From positions 469 to 64,468 of the forward strand of contig DINQ01000020.1 of NCBI GenBank assembly GCA_002426795.1: DNA of 64,000 nt, in the 5' to 3' direction. Both the position numbers and the translations under genes were made by a program. The stretch's first letter is position 1; the number at the start of each line of letters is the position of its first letter. The notes below the pieces were generated by a model that ran no database searches, was not told the origin of the DNA, and saw nothing but the letters and a program-made list of their open reading frames with translations. Below, piece by piece: positions 8,811 through 17,164 of this stretch. Source of the stretch: Bacteroidales bacterium UBA5536 (lineage in GTDB: Bacteria; Bacteroidota; Bacteroidia; Bacteroidales; F082).

Positions 8811-9923
8811 TTATTCAAACCTGTATAAATCGTTTTCAACATTGCCATTTCCATAGCCATCGTCGGTCTGCTGTTCTTTGAGGAAGGCAAAATCTTCCAG
8901 CTTTTCGGGCATTTTACCTGAGCGGTTATCTGCTGCAATGGCTTTCACCTGGTCAATCGGAATAGCCATCAGGTTGCTGCGGTCGTTGGTGTAGGCGTAC
9001 CACATCAAGCCTTTGAAAATGTCACTTTTCTGGAAAACGGCATCTCCTTTCCTGGTGCGCAATACGGTGCGATCGTCAGGGAAAGCCTTCAATGCATCCA
9101 CATAGGCTTCGTATTCGTAGTTGAGGCAGCACTTGAGTTTGCCACACTGCCCGGCCAGTTTTTGCGGGTTGGGCGAGAGCTGCTGAATACGTGCGACTCC
9201 GGTTGTGACCGACTGAAAATCAGCCATCCACGATGAGCAACAAAGTTCGCGTCCGCACGATCCGATTCCGCCCAGCTTGGCTGCTTCCTGTCGCATCCCG
9301 ATCTGTCGCATCTCGATGCGGATATGGAACTCTTCGGCCAGGCGTTTGATCAGTTCGCGAAAATCGACCCGGTCGTCGGCAGTGTAGTAGAAAATGGCCT
9401 TGGTGCGGTCGCCCTGATACTCCACGTCGTTCATCTTCATTTCGAGACGCAGATCGAGGGCAATCTCACGGCTGCGGAAAAGGGTGTGGTCTTCAAGCTC
9501 AATGGCTCCGACCCATTTTTCGATGTCGGATAGCTTCGCGTGGCGATACACTTTTTTCAGTTCTGCAGCACCAACCAGCACTTTTTTGCGTTTCATCTGC
9601 AAGTCGACAATCTCGCCCACAAGGGTTACGATACCGATGTCGTGACCTGCATTGGCTTCCACGGCAATGATCTCGCCCTCTTTCAGGTCAAGATCAGGGG
9701 TGTATGAAAAGAAGTCTTTCCGACCATTTTTAAAACGCACCTCACATATTTGTAAAGCATCTGTTTTAATGGGATTCTCATAGCCTTTGAGCCAGTTGTG
9801 CTCGTCCAGCTTGCAGCAGCTATGTTGAAAGATACGGTCTTTCGGGTTAAATACACGGGGGGCACGGCAGCATCCTCTTGGGAGGAAGGACTCTGCACTT
9901 TTGCCTATATTATCTTCGCTCAT
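8811..9923 (-). CDS. ricT: PSP1-domain regulator RicT (YaaT)
   Basis: 370 residues from ATG at 9923 (MSEDNIGKSAESFLPRG). The PSP1 domain spans roughly 55-270 and contains the Cys-rich signature GSCGRELCCSSWM and GKLKCCLNYEYEAY, which in the RicA/F/T (YmcA-YlbF-YaaT) complex contributes to iron-sulfur cluster binding. In Bacillus this complex steers RNase Y-dependent mRNA processing; in Bacteroidota its partners are not established. The frame can be extended to a TTG at 9956, but this would start upstream of the -7 box TATCTTTG at 9950-9943. Adjacency to holB is conserved in Firmicutes as well, which supports the assignment. Confidence 0.9.
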   Translation of the reverse strand: MSEDNIGKSAESFLPRGCCRAPRVFNPKDRIFQHSCCKLDEHNWLKGYENPIKTDALQICEVRFKNGRKDFFSYTPDLDLKEGEIIAVEANAGHDIGIVTLVGEIVDLQMKRKKVLVGAAELKKVYRHAKLSDIEKWVGAIELEDHTLFRSREIALDLRLEMKMNDVEYQGDRTKAIFYYTADDRVDFRELIKRLAEEFHIRIEMRQIGMRQEAAKLGGIGSCGRELCCSSWMADFQSVTTGVARIQQLSPNPQKLAGQCGKLKCCLNYEYEAYVDALKAFPDDRTVLRTRKGDAVFQKSDIFKGLMWYAYTNDRSNLMAIPIDQVKAIAADNRSGKMPEKLEDFAFLKEQQTDDGYGNGNVENDLYRFE

Positions 9924-9942
9924 TGGTATACATATTTCCTTG

Positions 9943-9950
9943 CAAAGATA
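9943..9950 (-). promoter_or_regulatory. -7 box of ricT-gldH-PBP1A unit
   Basis: TATCTTTG on the minus strand is a perfect TAnnTTTG and lies 19 bp before the chosen ricT ATG. No TTG at the usual -33 spacing was seen, so only the -7 element is claimed. Confidence 0.55.
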
Positions 9951-10069
9951 GCACAAAAGAACAGATCGGACTTCGCCTTTAATCGATTCAATAAGCTGTT
10001 GACAGTGAATTTGGTACGATCATTTTTCCCGTTTTAGCTGATCAGGATGGAGAAGAGAAACAGCATGAG

Positions 10070-11209
10070 TTATTGCGCTTTTTGGCGCAAGAGTTTCATC
10101 ATTTTAAAGCTGATATCGCTAAAAATCAAGGATGCATTGCCATTGCGCTCAATCTGGCGGATGCCTTCTTCCATCAGGGATGCCATTTGCAGGGTATTGG
10201 CAGGATTTACGAAAGGGGCAAATTTACTGTTGAAGGTGAGTTCTTCTTCTGGCAGGCGGACCAGGTCTGTCAACTGGTTGTTGAGCAGCAAACTGTTGCG
10301 AAAAATCCCGAGGGCGTAACCCAACAATACTTTTTGCCGTTCGCGTCCAATACCTTTGAGGGTATCTACAAAATCGATCATCTCGATAATGGCCCCTTTG
10401 AAGCAAAGCCGCATCCAATGCTGAAAAGTATGGAAATTGTAGGCCTCGTCATCTGCATTTTCGAAATAACGAATCGCTTCGGGCCAGTTGCCATTGGCCA
10501 TCATGGCTGCATTTGCGGCATCAGCCTCGCGGCATTGGTAGCGGTTGCACAGCGCGCTGAGGATAGCCTTGTCTTCAATTTTTGGAACCTTCACGAGGTA
10601 GGTGCGCGAAACAACGGTTGCCAGCAACTGGTCCTGCTGCTCGGCCACCAACAGGAAGAGGGTCTTTTCAGGAGGTTCTTCGAGCAGTTTCAACATCTTG
10701 TTGGCAGCCTGAATATTCAGCTTCTCAGCCATCCAGATAATCATCACCTTATACTCGGCTTCGTAGGCCTTGAAACTGAGTTTGCGCATCACTGTGGAAG
10801 CATCGCGCACGTTGATGAGGCCTTGTTTGTTCTCAACGCCCAGGTGGTCGTACCAGGCCTGTGCATCGGTATAGCCCTGATTGCCCAGCACAAAACTGCG
10901 CCATTCTTCCATGAAAAGATCCGATTCAGGGTCTTTCTTCACCTTTTTGGTGGTGGTTGTCGGAAATACAAAGTGCAGGTCGGGATGGGTGAGTTTCTGC
11001 ATCTTGACGCAGGATGGGCAAACGCCGCAGCTATCGGTAGCCGTGCGGTTGCGACAGTTGATGTATTGTGCATAGGCCAGCGCGAGCGATAGCTTGCCGG
11101 AGCCTCCAGGCCCCAGAAACAGCTGTGCATGACTTACCCTGCTTTCCGTTACAGAAGCAATCAGCTTTTGAACTACCTTTTCCTGTCCGATGATTTCACT
11201 GAAACGCAT
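10070..11209 (-). CDS. holB: DNA polymerase III delta-prime subunit
   Basis: 379 residues from ATG 11209 (MRFSEIIGQEKVVQKLIAS). The clamp-loader AAA+ domain has Walker A GPGGSGK near residue 33, a zinc-type Cys cluster with CGVCPSCVKM near 62-71, and the delta-prime signature NKMLKLLEEPPEKTLFLLV near 170 followed by SRT (sensor/arginine-finger region). The C-terminal 120 residues are the helical collar domain. The longer TTG start at 11236 overlaps the promoter and is rejected. It is 146 bp upstream of ricT on the same strand, a synteny shared with distant phyla. Confidence 0.93.
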   Translation of the reverse strand: MRFSEIIGQEKVVQKLIASVTESRVSHAQLFLGPGGSGKLSLALAYAQYINCRNRTATDSCGVCPSCVKMQKLTHPDLHFVFPTTTTKKVKKDPESDLFMEEWRSFVLGNQGYTDAQAWYDHLGVENKQGLINVRDASTVMRKLSFKAYEAEYKVMIIWMAEKLNIQAANKMLKLLEEPPEKTLFLLVAEQQDQLLATVVSRTYLVKVPKIEDKAILSALCNRYQCREADAANAAMMANGNWPEAIRYFENADDEAYNFHTFQHWMRLCFKGAIIEMIDFVDTLKGIGRERQKVLLGYALGIFRNSLLLNNQLTDLVRLPEEELTFNSKFAPFVNPANTLQMASLMEEGIRQIERNGNASLIFSDISFKMMKLLRQKAQ

Positions 11210-11233
11210 ATGATTTTGCTGCCAAACTGGCTT

Positions 11234-11241
11234 CAAAAGTA
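11234..11241 (-). promoter_or_regulatory. -7 box of holB
   Basis: TACTTTTG on the minus strand is a perfect TAnnTTTG, 24 bp before the holB ATG. The TTG that the longest frame uses as a start is the end of this box. Confidence 0.5.
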
Positions 11242-11329
11242 GCCAATTTTGGTGGATGGGCCACTGTGTGTGGTAAACAAATTAGGGTGATTGATTACGC
11301 TAAAAAGGCATAGCCTCCACCTTACAGCC

Positions 11330-11550
11330 CCTGCTGGCGCCGATTTGCCTGGGCTGCGCTGCCCTGAGCCAGTCGAAGGGAGCCAGTCGAAGTGCAATCG
11401 GTGTCCGGACAATCTGTTTTTGGTTTCAAGCTTTCGCTACTCACCTATCAAAAATAAAGAATTTTCGATTATGCACACAGATGTTGGTTGCAGAGTTTTT
11501 ATGTTTTGCAAAGATATGTTCCGGATACGGATCGCAGATCCGCACCAGCC
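11330..11550. repeat. REPIN-like element copy A (with 47-bp nested insertion)
   Basis: The left palindrome is GCTGGCGCCGATTTGC...AATCGGTGTCCG and the right end is TTCCGGATACGGATCGCAGA followed by TCCGCACCAGCC, which is the reverse complement of the left end with a few changes. The two ends enclose about 110 bp including CACCTATCAAAAATAAAG. The left hairpin loop carries a 47-bp insert (11349-11395) absent from copy C. Without it the element is about 174 bp, the same as copies B (minus insert) and C. Confidence 0.8.
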
Positions 11551-11668
11551 AATGGGGTCTCAAAAGGAAGATTTTAATGACTAATAGTTATGACCAAAAG
11601 TCATTATACTGACGTAAAGCTGTCTGTTGGTTGTTCACTTCAGCTTTCCATTGCTGGCCATCCAAGGG

Positions 11669-11888
11669 CCCCAGCTGGCGCCGATTTGCCTGGACTGCGC
11701 TGCCCTGAGCCAGTCGAAGGGAGCCAGTCGAAGTGCAATCGGTGTCCGTATATTCTGTTTTTGGTTTCATGCTTTTTGCTCACCTATCAAAAATAAAGAA
11801 TTTTCGATTATGCACGCAGATGATGGTTGCAGAGTTTCTATGTTTTGGAAAGGAATGTTCCGGATACGGAATCGTAAATGCGCACCAG
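11669..11888. repeat. REPIN-like element copy B (with the same 47-bp insertion)
   Basis: Same design as copy A, in the same orientation, 340 bp downstream: left palindrome at 11674-11689 and 11737-11748, insert 11690-11736 (one base different from copy A), right end TTCCGGATACGGAATCGTAA to GCACCAG. Spacing and sequence inside the element are also conserved (CACCTATCAAAAATAAAG). A and B may be local duplicates or two transpositions of an already interrupted element. The 118 bp between them has no recognisable gene. Confidence 0.8.
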
Positions 11889-12030
11889 TATTGGCAATGT
11901 CTGTACGCTTATTGTAGCTCTTTTGCATATTGTTTTGCGGTTAACTCTTAAAATATACGCATAATACGCTCTGATACATACTGTTGATTGTTTTTCAGCA
12001 GACCCTATTTACACATACCGGGGTGTTTTA

Positions 12031-12420
12031 TTAAGAATATGGTTGTAAATACCAAAACAGAATCAATGGAACCATTGTAGATAAAAAAGAAAATACTATG
12101 GATAATAATATCCCTGTTTTATCTGAAAAAGGCTTCTTCTTTTTCATAACAACATCAAGTCTGCCTTTTTTTATGTATATATAATTTATTAACCACATAA
12201 AAAATAAACCGGAAATCACATAAAATAAAATGGGTATCGAGGATTCCACAGTTTTTGTAATAATAAATTCGGTTGTAGTTATTAATGTGTAAATCCATAT
12301 TTCAATTATCAATCCAATTCCATACGAAACTCTTTCGTTTGGTTCTGAGTTCTTAAATTTTTTTTGTCTTTGTTTGAACCATACAAACAAATAATAGTAG
12401 TAATTATCAATAAAAATCAT
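12031..12420 (-). CDS. Small membrane protein, probable immunity protein
   Basis: 129 residues from ATG 12420, rich in Lys, Tyr, Phe and Ile, with about three membrane segments (near residues 37-60, 63-82 and 103-125: for example FYVISGLFFMWLINYIY and LSIVFSFLSTMVPLILFWY). I do not recognise a family. The ATG lies 1 bp after the stop of the RHS-tip reading frame, the arrangement expected of a toxin tip followed by its immunity gene. Membrane location would suit protection against a membrane-acting tip. The gene is much more AT-rich than holB or the sdh genes, consistent with acquisition. Function is inferred only from position and form. Confidence 0.6.
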   Translation of the reverse strand: MIFIDNYYYYLFVWFKQRQKKFKNSEPNERVSYGIGLIIEIWIYTLITTTEFIITKTVESSIPILFYVISGLFFMWLINYIYIKKGRLDVVMKKKKPFSDKTGILLSIVFSFLSTMVPLILFWYLQPYS

Positions 12421-12421
12421 T

Positions 12422-12834
12422 TTAATTCGATTTAAAATAATCAACAGCATCAATTGTTAGGTCAATTGTCATTGTGGATAAATTGTAAATTAAATTGGCT
12501 TCAGCTCCTCCAAATATCCAAAATGCAGTTTGTCCCACTGCTTCAACTCCATTCCACCAATTACCTCTCGGATCCTGTCGGAATTCATTAAAATTATATG
12601 CAATGTTAACAGCACCTGTTACTTTTCCAAGTGTACGAAGTACAGGAATTTCTTTTACCACATTATACGTTTTAGACACTTGGTTCGATAACTTCTGTAC
12701 TCCCACGACAAATCCAGTAGTACCTGTAATAACGTCACCTGTAACTCTGTTAATTTTTGCGCTAACATCCATAAAGTTATTGCCATCCCCTCCGTTTGCG
12801 GCCATCCCAAACAAATTATTACCCCCATTAATAG
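12422..12834 (-). pseudogene. Truncated RHS/polymorphic toxin C-terminal tip
   Basis: The frame encodes about 137 residues starting INGGNNLFGMAANGGDGNN, with RDPRGNWWNG-like Trp/Gly text (RQDPRGNWWNGVEAVGQTA) and ending VDYFKSN. Gly/Asn-rich linkers followed by a hydrophobic, helical tail are typical of the variable C-terminal tips of RHS-repeat proteins in Bacteroidota. The upstream RHS barrel is missing: the frame instead continues into REPIN copy C, whose translation (KEECTDTDCKSAPAG) is repeat-derived. So the gene lost its 5' part or is a displaced orphan tip. Stop is at 12422, 1 bp from the next start. AT-rich. The RHS relationship is an inference from composition and context. Confidence 0.5.
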
Positions 12835-13009
12835 CCCCGGCTGGCGCCGATTTGCAATCGGTGTCCGTACATTCTTCTTTTGGTTTCATGCTTTCGCTAC
12901 TCACCTATCAAAAATAAAGAATTTTCGATTATTCACACAGATGTTGGTTGCAGAGTTCTTATGTTTTTCAAGGAATGTTCCGGATACGGATTGTAAATGC
13001 GCGCCAGCC
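12835..13009. repeat. REPIN-like element copy C (uninterrupted)
   Basis: Left palindrome intact: CCGATTTGCAATCGG at 12847-12861 inside GGCTGGCG...TGTCCGTAC; right end TTCCGGATACGGATTGTAAA to GCGCCAGCC. Total about 175 bp. It shows the un-inserted form of copies A and B and forms the 5' border of the truncated toxin tip. Confidence 0.8.
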
Positions 13010-13038
13010 AAGCAAATGCGTGTCAGGGGAGACTTAAA

Positions 13039-13470
13039 CTACAACGGCATAGCCTCCTCCTGCAGCACACTTGATTTGTAAGTCATCAGGCGTGATAGGA
13101 AGCGGTGGGTAGAATGATTTGTTTTTGACAGGTCGAGCCGGATGAAATGCGATCCGCTGTAAACCCGCAGGCTTTCGTCCGACTTAAATACACTCAGGTT
13201 GCGGTATGGGATGATGAGTCCATAGGTTTCGAGCCTCGATCGAAAGGCAAGGATGACACCCCTGGGCCGGAGCTCTATGCTGCAGAAACGCTGGTGGTTG
13301 TTGACTGCCAGCAGTTTTTCGATGTCTGCAGAACTAGCCAGAACCAACATGCGGGGAGAACCAATTCCGCCCATGCGCCAGCGCTCGATCCATCCAAAAG
13401 GCTTTCCAACCAGGTTTTCCAGCTCGTGTTTGATTTCATGGTTTTTGTAGCTGATGTTGCGCAGGATCAT
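13039..13470 (-). CDS. Conserved hypothetical protein (143 aa)
   Basis: 143 residues, soluble, starting MILRNISYKNHEIKHELEN. Mixed alpha/beta with a basic patch (GKPFGWIERWRMGGIG) and a beta-rich middle (CSIELRPRGVILAFRSR, YGLIIPYRNLSVFKSD). No catalytic motif and no signal peptide were recognised. It resembles small housekeeping-neighbour proteins of unknown function in Bacteroidota. It precedes the sdh terminator region and is separated from sdhB by about 120 bp. A short echo of its C-terminus (EAMPF-stop on the minus strand at 11300-11315) lies left of REPIN copy A. Confidence 0.6.
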   Translation of the reverse strand: MILRNISYKNHEIKHELENLVGKPFGWIERWRMGGIGSPRMLVLASSADIEKLLAVNNHQRFCSIELRPRGVILAFRSRLETYGLIIPYRNLSVFKSDESLRVYSGSHFIRLDLSKTNHSTHRFLSRLMTYKSSVLQEEAMPL

Positions 13471-13541
13471 GGTGGAATATTTTTAATGATTTGATGTTTA
13501 AACAGTTGAAATGCCGAATTGTTGGTTGTTATGGTCAATAA

Positions 13542-13568
13542 AAAAAGCCGGACCAGCCGGCTTTTTCC
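13542..13568 (-). terminator. Rho-independent terminator after sdhB
   Basis: A 10-bp perfect stem, AAAAAGCCGG and CCGGCTTTTT with a 5-base loop, lies 22 bp past the sdhB stop. On the minus strand it ends in a T run, so it can stop sdhCAB transcription; the symmetric A/T flanks could also serve the other direction. Confidence 0.8.
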
Positions 13569-13589
13569 CTTCTTCCTTCTATAAAACAA

Positions 13590-14339
13590 CTACTTCTCCG
13601 AGAGCAACTTGGCACCCAAAAACTCGCGGTTCATGCGTGCAATGTGCGATACGGAGATTTCTTTTGGACATTCGGCCTCGCAGGCATAGGTGTTGGTGCA
13701 GTTTCCAAAGCCTAATTCGTCCATTTTGGCAACCATCTTCTGCACCCTTTCGCGGGCTTCGAGGCGACCTTGTGGCAATAAGGCAAACTGAGAAACCTTG
13801 GCCGAAACGAACAGCATGGCGCTGGCATTTTTACAGGCAGCCACACAGGCTCCGCAGCCAATGCAGGCTGCTGCATCCATGGCTTCGTCGGCTTTGCGTT
13901 TCGGGATAGGAATGGCATTGGCGTCGGGAACACCACCTGTGCTCACCGAAACATAACCACCAGCCTGAATAATCGCATCAAAAGCTGAACGGTCGACCAT
14001 CAGGTCTTTGATCACCGGGAAAGGCTTGGCCCGCCAGGGTTCGATCACGATGGTTTCGCCATCCTTGAAATTGCGCATGTGCATCTGGCAGGTGGTGATG
14101 CCACGATCTGGTCCGTGAGGTCTGCCGTTGATGTATATACTACAGGCTCCACAGATGCCTTCGCGGCAGTCGTGGTCGAATGCCACAGGGTCTTCGCCTT
14201 CAACAACCAGGCGTTCGTTAAGAATGTCAAGCATCTCTAAAAAGGATGCGTCAGCTGAAATATTTTGAACCTGGTAATTGACAAACTTCCCTTTTCCTTC
14301 AGCCGAAGCCTGTCGCCAGATTTTAAGTGTTAAATCCAT
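13590..14339 (-). CDS. sdhB: Succinate dehydrogenase/fumarate reductase iron-sulfur subunit
   Basis: 249 residues. The N-terminal ferredoxin domain carries the [2Fe-2S] motif DCREGICGACS (about residue 59-69); the C-terminal domain carries CIGCGACVAACKN and CTNTYACEAECPK for the [4Fe-4S] and [3Fe-4S] clusters. It passes electrons between the flavoprotein and the diheme membrane subunit. Gene order C-A-B and the single large membrane subunit match the Bacillus/Wolinella-type enzymes; in Bacteroidota the same complex may work as fumarate reductase, so frdB would also be a valid name. It starts 33 bp after sdhA. Confidence 0.95.
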   Translation of the reverse strand: MDLTLKIWRQASAEGKGKFVNYQVQNISADASFLEMLDILNERLVVEGEDPVAFDHDCREGICGACSIYINGRPHGPDRGITTCQMHMRNFKDGETIVIEPWRAKPFPVIKDLMVDRSAFDAIIQAGGYVSVSTGGVPDANAIPIPKRKADEAMDAAACIGCGACVAACKNASAMLFVSAKVSQFALLPQGRLEARERVQKMVAKMDELGFGNCTNTYACEAECPKEISVSHIARMNREFLGAKLLSEK

Positions 14340-14372
14340 AATATCAGTATTTTATCTTTAACATGAACTTGC

Positions 14373-16313
14373 CTATTTATAATTACGCTGTTTCACTTCG
14401 ATAAACTCAAAAACAAGCGGTTCTTTGTGCATTGCAGGTTCGGCGTTTTCGCCTTTGTATTCCCAGGCTGCCACAAAATTAAATACGTCATCGCTGCGGA
14501 GTGCTTCACCTTCGGGCGTCTGGTATTCTTCGCGGAAGTGACCGCCACACGACTCGTTACGCATCAGTGCGTCGCGGGCCATGAGTTCGCCCAGTTCCAG
14601 GTAGTCGGCTACGCGGATGGCTTTTTCCAGTTCAGGGTTCACCATCTGGTTTGTGCCAGGCACTTTCACATTCTTCCAGAAATCGGCACGCAACTCCTGA
14701 ATGTCTTTGATGGCTTTTTCAAGGCCTTCCTTGTTGCGGGCCATGCCCACAAAGTCCCACATGATCAGACCCAGTTTGCGGTGGAAGCTGTCGACTGTTT
14801 CTTTTCCATTCACCGCCAGCAGCTTTTCAATCTGGCTCAACGCCTCCTTCTCAGCCTGCTCAAACTCGGGTAGTTCAGTGCTGATGCGCGGCACCTGGAT
14901 TTGATCGGCCAGGTAATTCTGAATGGTGTAGGGCAGCACAAAATAGCCGTCCGAAAGTCCCTGCATCAGGGCAGAAGCACCCAGGCGGTTAGCACCGTGA
15001 TCTGAGAAGTTGGCTTCGCCTGCGGCGAAAAGACCCGGAATGGTGGTCTGCAATTCGTAATCGACCCAGATGCCTCCCATGGTGTAATGCACGGCAGGAT
15101 AGATCATCATCGGTGTTTCGTAAGGATTTTCATCCACAATTTTTTCATACATCTGGAAGAGGTTGCCGTAGCGGGCCTCAATCACATGTTTGCCCAGACG
15201 TTTGATGGCATCGGCAAAGTCGAGGTACACAGCCAATCCGGTCGAGCCTACACCAAAGCCTGCATCGCAGCGTTCTTTGGCAGCACGTGAGGCCACGTCG
15301 CGGGGCACCAGGTTACCAAAGGCCGGATAGCGGCGCTCGAGGTAGTAGTCGCGGCGGTCTTCGCCAAGCTCGGTAGGTTTGAGCTGTCCTTTCTGAATCT
15401 TCTCGGCATCTTCCTTAAACTTGGGCACCCAGATACGGCCGTCGTTGCGCAAGCTCTCGCTCATCAGCGTTAGTTTCGACTGATAGGCACCATGAACTGG
15501 GATACAGGTCGGGTGAATCTGTGTGAAGCTCGGGTTTCCGAAGAAAGCACCTTTTTTGTAGGCCTTCCATGCGGCACTTCCGTTGGATGCCATGGCATTG
15601 GTCGACAAGAAGAACACATTGCCATAACCGCCTGTGGCCAGCACCACTGCATGGGCTGAATGACGTTCGATCTTACCGCTGATGAGGTCGCGGGTGATCA
15701 CACCACGTGCGCGGCCATCCACCAGCACGAAGTCAAGTATTTCGCTGCGTGTGTGCATCTTCACGCTGCCTTTGGCAATTTCTTTGCTCAGGGCACTGTA
15801 GGCGCCCAACAGGAGTTGTTGTCCGGTTTGGCCACGGGCGTAAAACGTACGCGAAACCTGCGCGCCTCCAAATGAACGGTTGTCGAGCAATCCGCCATAT
15901 TCACGGGCAAAGGGAACACCCTGGGCCACGCATTGATCGATGATGTTGTTGCTAACTTCAGCCAGGCGGTAGACATTGGCCTCGCGTGAGCGATAGTCGC
16001 CACCTTTGATGGTGTCGTAAAACAAACGGTAAATGCTGTCGCCATCGTTCGGGTAGTTTTTGGCTGCGTTGATACCACCTTGTGCGGCGATACTGTGCGC
16101 GCGACGGGGGCTGTCGTGAATACCAAAAGCTTTGACGTTAAACCCCAGTTCGCCAAAGCTGGCTGCTGCTGAGGCACCGGCAAGACCTGTCCCGATCACG
16201 ATGATGTCGAGGCGGCGTTTGTTGGCCGGGTTTACAAGATTCTGATGGGCTTTATAATTGGTCCATTTTTCTGCGAGCGGACCCTGCGGTATCTTTGCGT
16301 CTAATTTAACCAT
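14373..16313 (-). CDS. sdhA: Succinate dehydrogenase/fumarate reductase flavoprotein subunit
   Basis: 646 residues. FAD binding is shown by IVIGTGLAGASAAASFGELG near residue 40, and the covalent flavin His by RRAHSIAAQGGINAAKN near 90. The catalytic and capping regions include IHPTCIPVHG, the NRLGASALMQGLSDGYF motif near 440, and the C-terminal RNESCGGHFREEYQT. It oxidises succinate or reduces fumarate at the cytoplasmic face. Length (about 640) fits the B. subtilis/Bacteroides type rather than the shorter E. coli SdhA. It lies 12 bp after sdhC, within the operon. Confidence 0.95.
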   Translation of the reverse strand: MVKLDAKIPQGPLAEKWTNYKAHQNLVNPANKRRLDIIVIGTGLAGASAAASFGELGFNVKAFGIHDSPRRAHSIAAQGGINAAKNYPNDGDSIYRLFYDTIKGGDYRSREANVYRLAEVSNNIIDQCVAQGVPFAREYGGLLDNRSFGGAQVSRTFYARGQTGQQLLLGAYSALSKEIAKGSVKMHTRSEILDFVLVDGRARGVITRDLISGKIERHSAHAVVLATGGYGNVFFLSTNAMASNGSAAWKAYKKGAFFGNPSFTQIHPTCIPVHGAYQSKLTLMSESLRNDGRIWVPKFKEDAEKIQKGQLKPTELGEDRRDYYLERRYPAFGNLVPRDVASRAAKERCDAGFGVGSTGLAVYLDFADAIKRLGKHVIEARYGNLFQMYEKIVDENPYETPMMIYPAVHYTMGGIWVDYELQTTIPGLFAAGEANFSDHGANRLGASALMQGLSDGYFVLPYTIQNYLADQIQVPRISTELPEFEQAEKEALSQIEKLLAVNGKETVDSFHRKLGLIMWDFVGMARNKEGLEKAIKDIQELRADFWKNVKVPGTNQMVNPELEKAIRVADYLELGELMARDALMRNESCGGHFREEYQTPEGEALRSDDVFNFVAAWEYKGENAEPAMHKEPLVFEFIEVKQRNYK

Positions 16314-16325
16314 ATCTGTAAAGGC

Positions 16326-16991
16326 TTAGGAAAAATAAATAACCAGAGGAATAGAAATGAAACCCAATGTAATGGCTACCGAAAACAGGGTTCCAAACAG
16401 CTTGATGAAAGGCGTGTAGCGCGAGTGGTTCAGGCCAAGCGACTGAAATGCCGACTGGAAGCCGTGATCGAGGTGGAAGCCCAGCAACAGAATGGCCACG
16501 ACATAAAAGATAACGTAGGCACCATCCTGAAAAAGATTGACAACCAACATTCCCAAATCTTCGTAGGTAGCTCCTGAAGGATAAGTAAGCGCCTCAACGT
16601 GCCCAAACTTGGCCTTGACGAAGAAGTTGGCAAAGTGAATGATCAGAAAGATGAACACAATGGCTCCAGTATGGATCATAAACTTTGAAAAATAAGACTG
16701 CTCCGAAGAACCTTTCTTTTCGTAACGCACCGGCCGTGCCATCCAGTTTTGGATTTGCAACACCAGCCCGAAGATGATGTGCAGGATAAAACCAAAAAAC
16801 AGCACATACTGAAAGGTCTGAATCAGAGGATTCGTCGCCATAAAATGCGCTGCTTCATTGAACAATTCCCGCGTGGGATCGAACAAAATCAATAAATTGA
16901 TCAAGAGGTGTACTACCAAAAAGCTGGTAAGGAATAGTCCTGCCAGCGACATCACGATCTTTTTGGTAACGGATGAATACTTTAAACTCAT
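16326..16991 (-). CDS. sdhC: Succinate dehydrogenase/fumarate reductase cytochrome b subunit
   Basis: 221 residues with five membrane helices. Conserved His residues for two hemes b occur in FLVVHLLINLL, FGFILHIIFGL, FMIHTGAIVFIFLIIHF and FHLDHGFQSAFQSLG, matching the diheme single-subunit anchor of TIGR02046-type enzymes. It anchors the A-B dimer and exchanges electrons with menaquinone. It is the first gene of the operon. No perfect -7 box was found directly upstream on the minus strand. Confidence 0.93.
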   Translation of the reverse strand: MSLKYSSVTKKIVMSLAGLFLTSFLVVHLLINLLILFDPTRELFNEAAHFMATNPLIQTFQYVLFFGFILHIIFGLVLQIQNWMARPVRYEKKGSSEQSYFSKFMIHTGAIVFIFLIIHFANFFVKAKFGHVEALTYPSGATYEDLGMLVVNLFQDGAYVIFYVVAILLLGFHLDHGFQSAFQSLGLNHSRYTPFIKLFGTLFSVAITLGFISIPLVIYFS

Positions 16992-17057
16992 AATGCTTTG
17001 CTTAGTTTGAAAACAAATGGAACACTATTTAATACAGGATCAAACATCAAAAAAAAT

Positions 17058-17065
17058 TATCTTTG
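17058..17065 (+). promoter_or_regulatory. -7 box of the M24B peptidase pair
   Basis: TATCTTTG, a perfect TAnnTTTG on the plus strand, lies 100 bp before the ATG at 17165 in an AT-rich leader. The long leader has no obvious hairpin. Confidence 0.5.
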
Positions 17066-17164
17066 TGCTGTTGAGCTAACAAATGTAAGGATATATTTCC
17101 TTTATTAAATATGAATTTGTTTCGATCTGTTTATTTAGATTGATTCTACTTTAAGCCTTATTTC

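Noticed and set aside
11588..11770. Minus-strand 60-codon frame between copies A and B
   Set aside because: More than half is repeat translation; the remaining 27 residues (WKAEVNNQQTALRQYNDF region) are protein-like but too short to call.
11291..11951. Several short plus-strand frames across the REPIN copies
   Set aside because: Their sequences come from the repeats (PAGADLPGL-like text) and have no known-family look.
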